From NCBI RefSeq assembly GCF_000169095.1, contig NZ_AAVU01000013.1:1-64000 (forward strand): DNA of 64,000 nucleotides. The letters are read 5' to 3'. Positions 62,712-64,000 of this stretch are shown here, piece by piece. A model generated the notes under the pieces. It did not search any database, had not been told where the DNA came from, and saw only the letters and a list, made by a program, of their open reading frames with translations. This stretch comes from Lyngbya sp. PCC 8106. Its GTDB lineage: Bacteria; Cyanobacteriota; Cyanobacteriia; Cyanobacteriales; Microcoleaceae. The stretch's first letter is position 1, and each line of letters starts with the position of its first letter. A program made the position numbers and the translations under genes.

Positions 62712-64000
62712 ATGTTTGAACGCTTCACAGAAAAAGCAATTAAAGTAATCATGTTAGCCCAGGAGGAAGCACGTCGCCTGGGTCATAACTTCGTCGGAAC
62801 CGAGCAGATTCTTCTAGGTCTGATCGGAGAAGGAACAGGCGTTGCGGCAAAGGTGCTGAAGTCTATGGGGGTTAACCTCAAAGACGCTCGCATTGAGGTC
62901 GAAAAGATCATCGGTCGGGGTTCGGGATTTGTCGCCGTCGAAATTCCCTTTACCCCCCGTGCCAAGCGTGTTCTCGAACTCTCCCTAGAAGAAGCTCGCC
63001 AACTGGGGCATAACTATATTGGTACTGAACATCTCCTTCTTGGCCTGATCCGTGAAGGAGAAGGGGTAGCCGCTAGAGTCCTGGAAAATCTAGGAGTTGA
63101 CCTCTCGAAAGTCAGAACTCAGGTGATTCGGATGCTCGGGGAAACTGCCGAGGTGACAGCCGGAGCCAGTGGTAGCCGCACGAAGACCCCGACCTTAGAT
63201 GAGTTCGGGTCAAATTTAACCCAAATGGCAGCCGAAGGGAAGCTTGATCCCGTCGTCGGTCGTCAGAAAGAAATCGAACGGGTGATCCAAATTCTGGGTC
63301 GCCGGACGAAAAACAACCCAGTTTTGATCGGAGAGCCAGGGGTCGGTAAAACAGCGATCGCCGAAGGATTAGCTCAACGAATTGCCCAAAACGACATTCC
63401 CGACATTTTAGAAGAAAAGCGAGTCGTCACCCTCGATATCGGCTTATTAGTCGCAGGAACCAAGTATAGAGGGGAATTTGAAGAACGGCTGAAAAAAATT
63501 ATGGATGAGATCCGCTCGGCGGGTAATGTCATCCTGGTGATCGACGAAGTTCACACCCTGATCGGTGCGGGTGCGGCCGAAGGAGCAATTGATGCAGCCA
63601 ATATCCTCAAACCCGCTTTGGCGCGAGGAGAATTGCAATGTATCGGTGCAACCACCCTCGATGAGTACCGTAAGCACATCGAACGGGATGCGGCTTTAGA
63701 ACGTCGTTTCCAGCCTGTGATGGTCGGTGAACCCAGCGTCAGTGAAACCGTTGAAATTCTCTATGGTCTGCGCGAGCGCTATGAACAGCACCACAAGCTG
63801 AAAATCATGGACGAGGCCCTAGAAGCCGCCGCGAAACTGTCCGATCGATATATCAGCGATCGCTATTTACCCGATAAAGCGATTGACTTGATCGATGAAG
63901 CTGGATCTCGCGTCCGTTTAATTAACTCCCAACTCCCTCCGGCCGCCAAAGAACTCGATAAAGAACTGCGTCAGGTTCTCAAAGAAAAAGACGATTCAGT
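62712..64000 (+). CDS. clpC: ATP-dependent Clp protease ATP-binding subunit ClpC (5' part, runs off the window)
   Basis: Open to the window end: 429 codons of an expected 820 or so. N-terminal Clp_N double repeat (MFERFTEKAIKVIMLAQEEA, GHNFVGTEQILLGLIGEG and LGHNYIGTEHLLLGLIREGE), then AAA-1 with Walker A GEPGVGKTAIAEGL near residue 207 and Walker B VILVIDEVHTLIGAG. ClpC unfolds proteins for the ClpP/ClpR protease and is essential in cyanobacteria. The ATG at 62712 gives the canonical N-terminus; the purine-rich AGGTGGTGG lies about 8 nt upstream. AAA-2 is outside the window. Confidence 0.97.
   Translation, partial: MFERFTEKAIKVIMLAQEEARRLGHNFVGTEQILLGLIGEGTGVAAKVLKSMGVNLKDARIEVEKIIGRGSGFVAVEIPFTPRAKRVLELSLEEARQLGHNYIGTEHLLLGLIREGEGVAARVLENLGVDLSKVRTQVIRMLGETAEVTAGASGSRTKTPTLDEFGSNLTQMAAEGKLDPVVGRQKEIERVIQILGRRTKNNPVLIGEPGVGKTAIAEGLAQRIAQNDIPDILEEKRVVTLDIGLLVAGTKYRGEFEERLKKIMDEIRSAGNVILVIDEVHTLIGAGAAEGAIDAANILKPALARGELQCIGATTLDEYRKHIERDAALERRFQPVMVGEPSVSETVEILYGLRERYEQHHKLKIMDEALEAAAKLSDRYISDRYLPDKAIDLIDEAGSRVRLINSQLPPAAKELDKELRQVLKEKDDS

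Noticed and set aside
62539..62748. 69-codon frame overlapping the clpC start
   Set aside because: It overlaps the well-supported clpC N-terminus in another frame and has no recognisable character.
1..64000. rRNA, tRNA and CRISPR loci
   Set aside because: Intergenic stretches were read on both strands for tRNA T-loop and acceptor patterns, rRNA blocks and regular direct repeats; none were found by eye.

Overview
The window is chromosomal DNA of a cyanobacterium. Direct markers are an allophycocyanin beta-18 linker-core subunit (apcF), a ferredoxin-dependent divinyl-chlorophyllide reductase (bciB), Ycf51, DUF3143 and YbjN-family proteins, an NtcA-type promoter in front of glnA, and scattered GCGATCGC (HIP1) octamers. 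The moderate to low GC content, the PEP-CTERM protein, the group II introns in IS200/IS605-type elements and the many signalling genes suggest a filamentous non-heterocystous form (Oscillatoriales, of Lyngbya/Planktothrix type). That placement is an inference.

Layout. 0.2-8.2 kb: housekeeping genes (acyltransferase, mnmE, LipM-like octanoyltransferase, YbjN protein, ferritin-like protein), then glnA and apcF divergently transcribed around an NtcA site. 8.3-14.6 kb: an IS200/IS605-type tnpB gene cut by two complete group II introns, each with its own reverse transcriptase/maturase/HNH protein. Removing both introns restores one reading frame with all three RuvC acidic residues and the zinc finger. 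This is the most unusual structure in the window. 14.7-18.6 kb: tlyA followed by a membrane protein and a ZorA/ZorB-like (MotA/MotB-like) pair. 18.7-20.3 kb: tmk-holB. 20.3-29.7 kb: two small unknown or secreted proteins, a copper ATPase, dtd, a His-rich CobW GTPase, a Uma2 nuclease-fold protein and a tandem-fused glycosyltransferase.

30-38.2 kb: an AI-2E-type permease, then a signalling group of FIST sensor, large hybrid histidine kinase, single-domain response regulator and response-regulator/adenylate cyclase. 38.2-44 kb: Ycf51, an O-fucosyltransferase-like protein, typA, a tiny membrane protein and bciB. 44.2-47.1 kb: a compact group of a 51-residue Cys-rich lipoprotein, a short PspA/Vipp1-like protein, two coiled-coil proteins and a glycine-rich membrane protein; this is a candidate undescribed envelope system. 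47.5-55 kb: cation/calcium antiporter, holin-like membrane protein, ychF, a REC-GGDEF protein beside a KaiC-like ATPase, tsaC-type synthase and larC. 55-64 kb: zinc metallopeptidase, J-domain protein, DUF3143, the overlapping cdaA-uppS pair, lysA flanked by two apparent IS200/IS605-type remnants, rimI and the 5' part of clpC running off the right edge.

No CRISPR array, rRNA or tRNA gene was found. Start codons were moved from the longest open frame wherever a ribosome binding site or family knowledge pointed to an internal start; this is stated in each entry.
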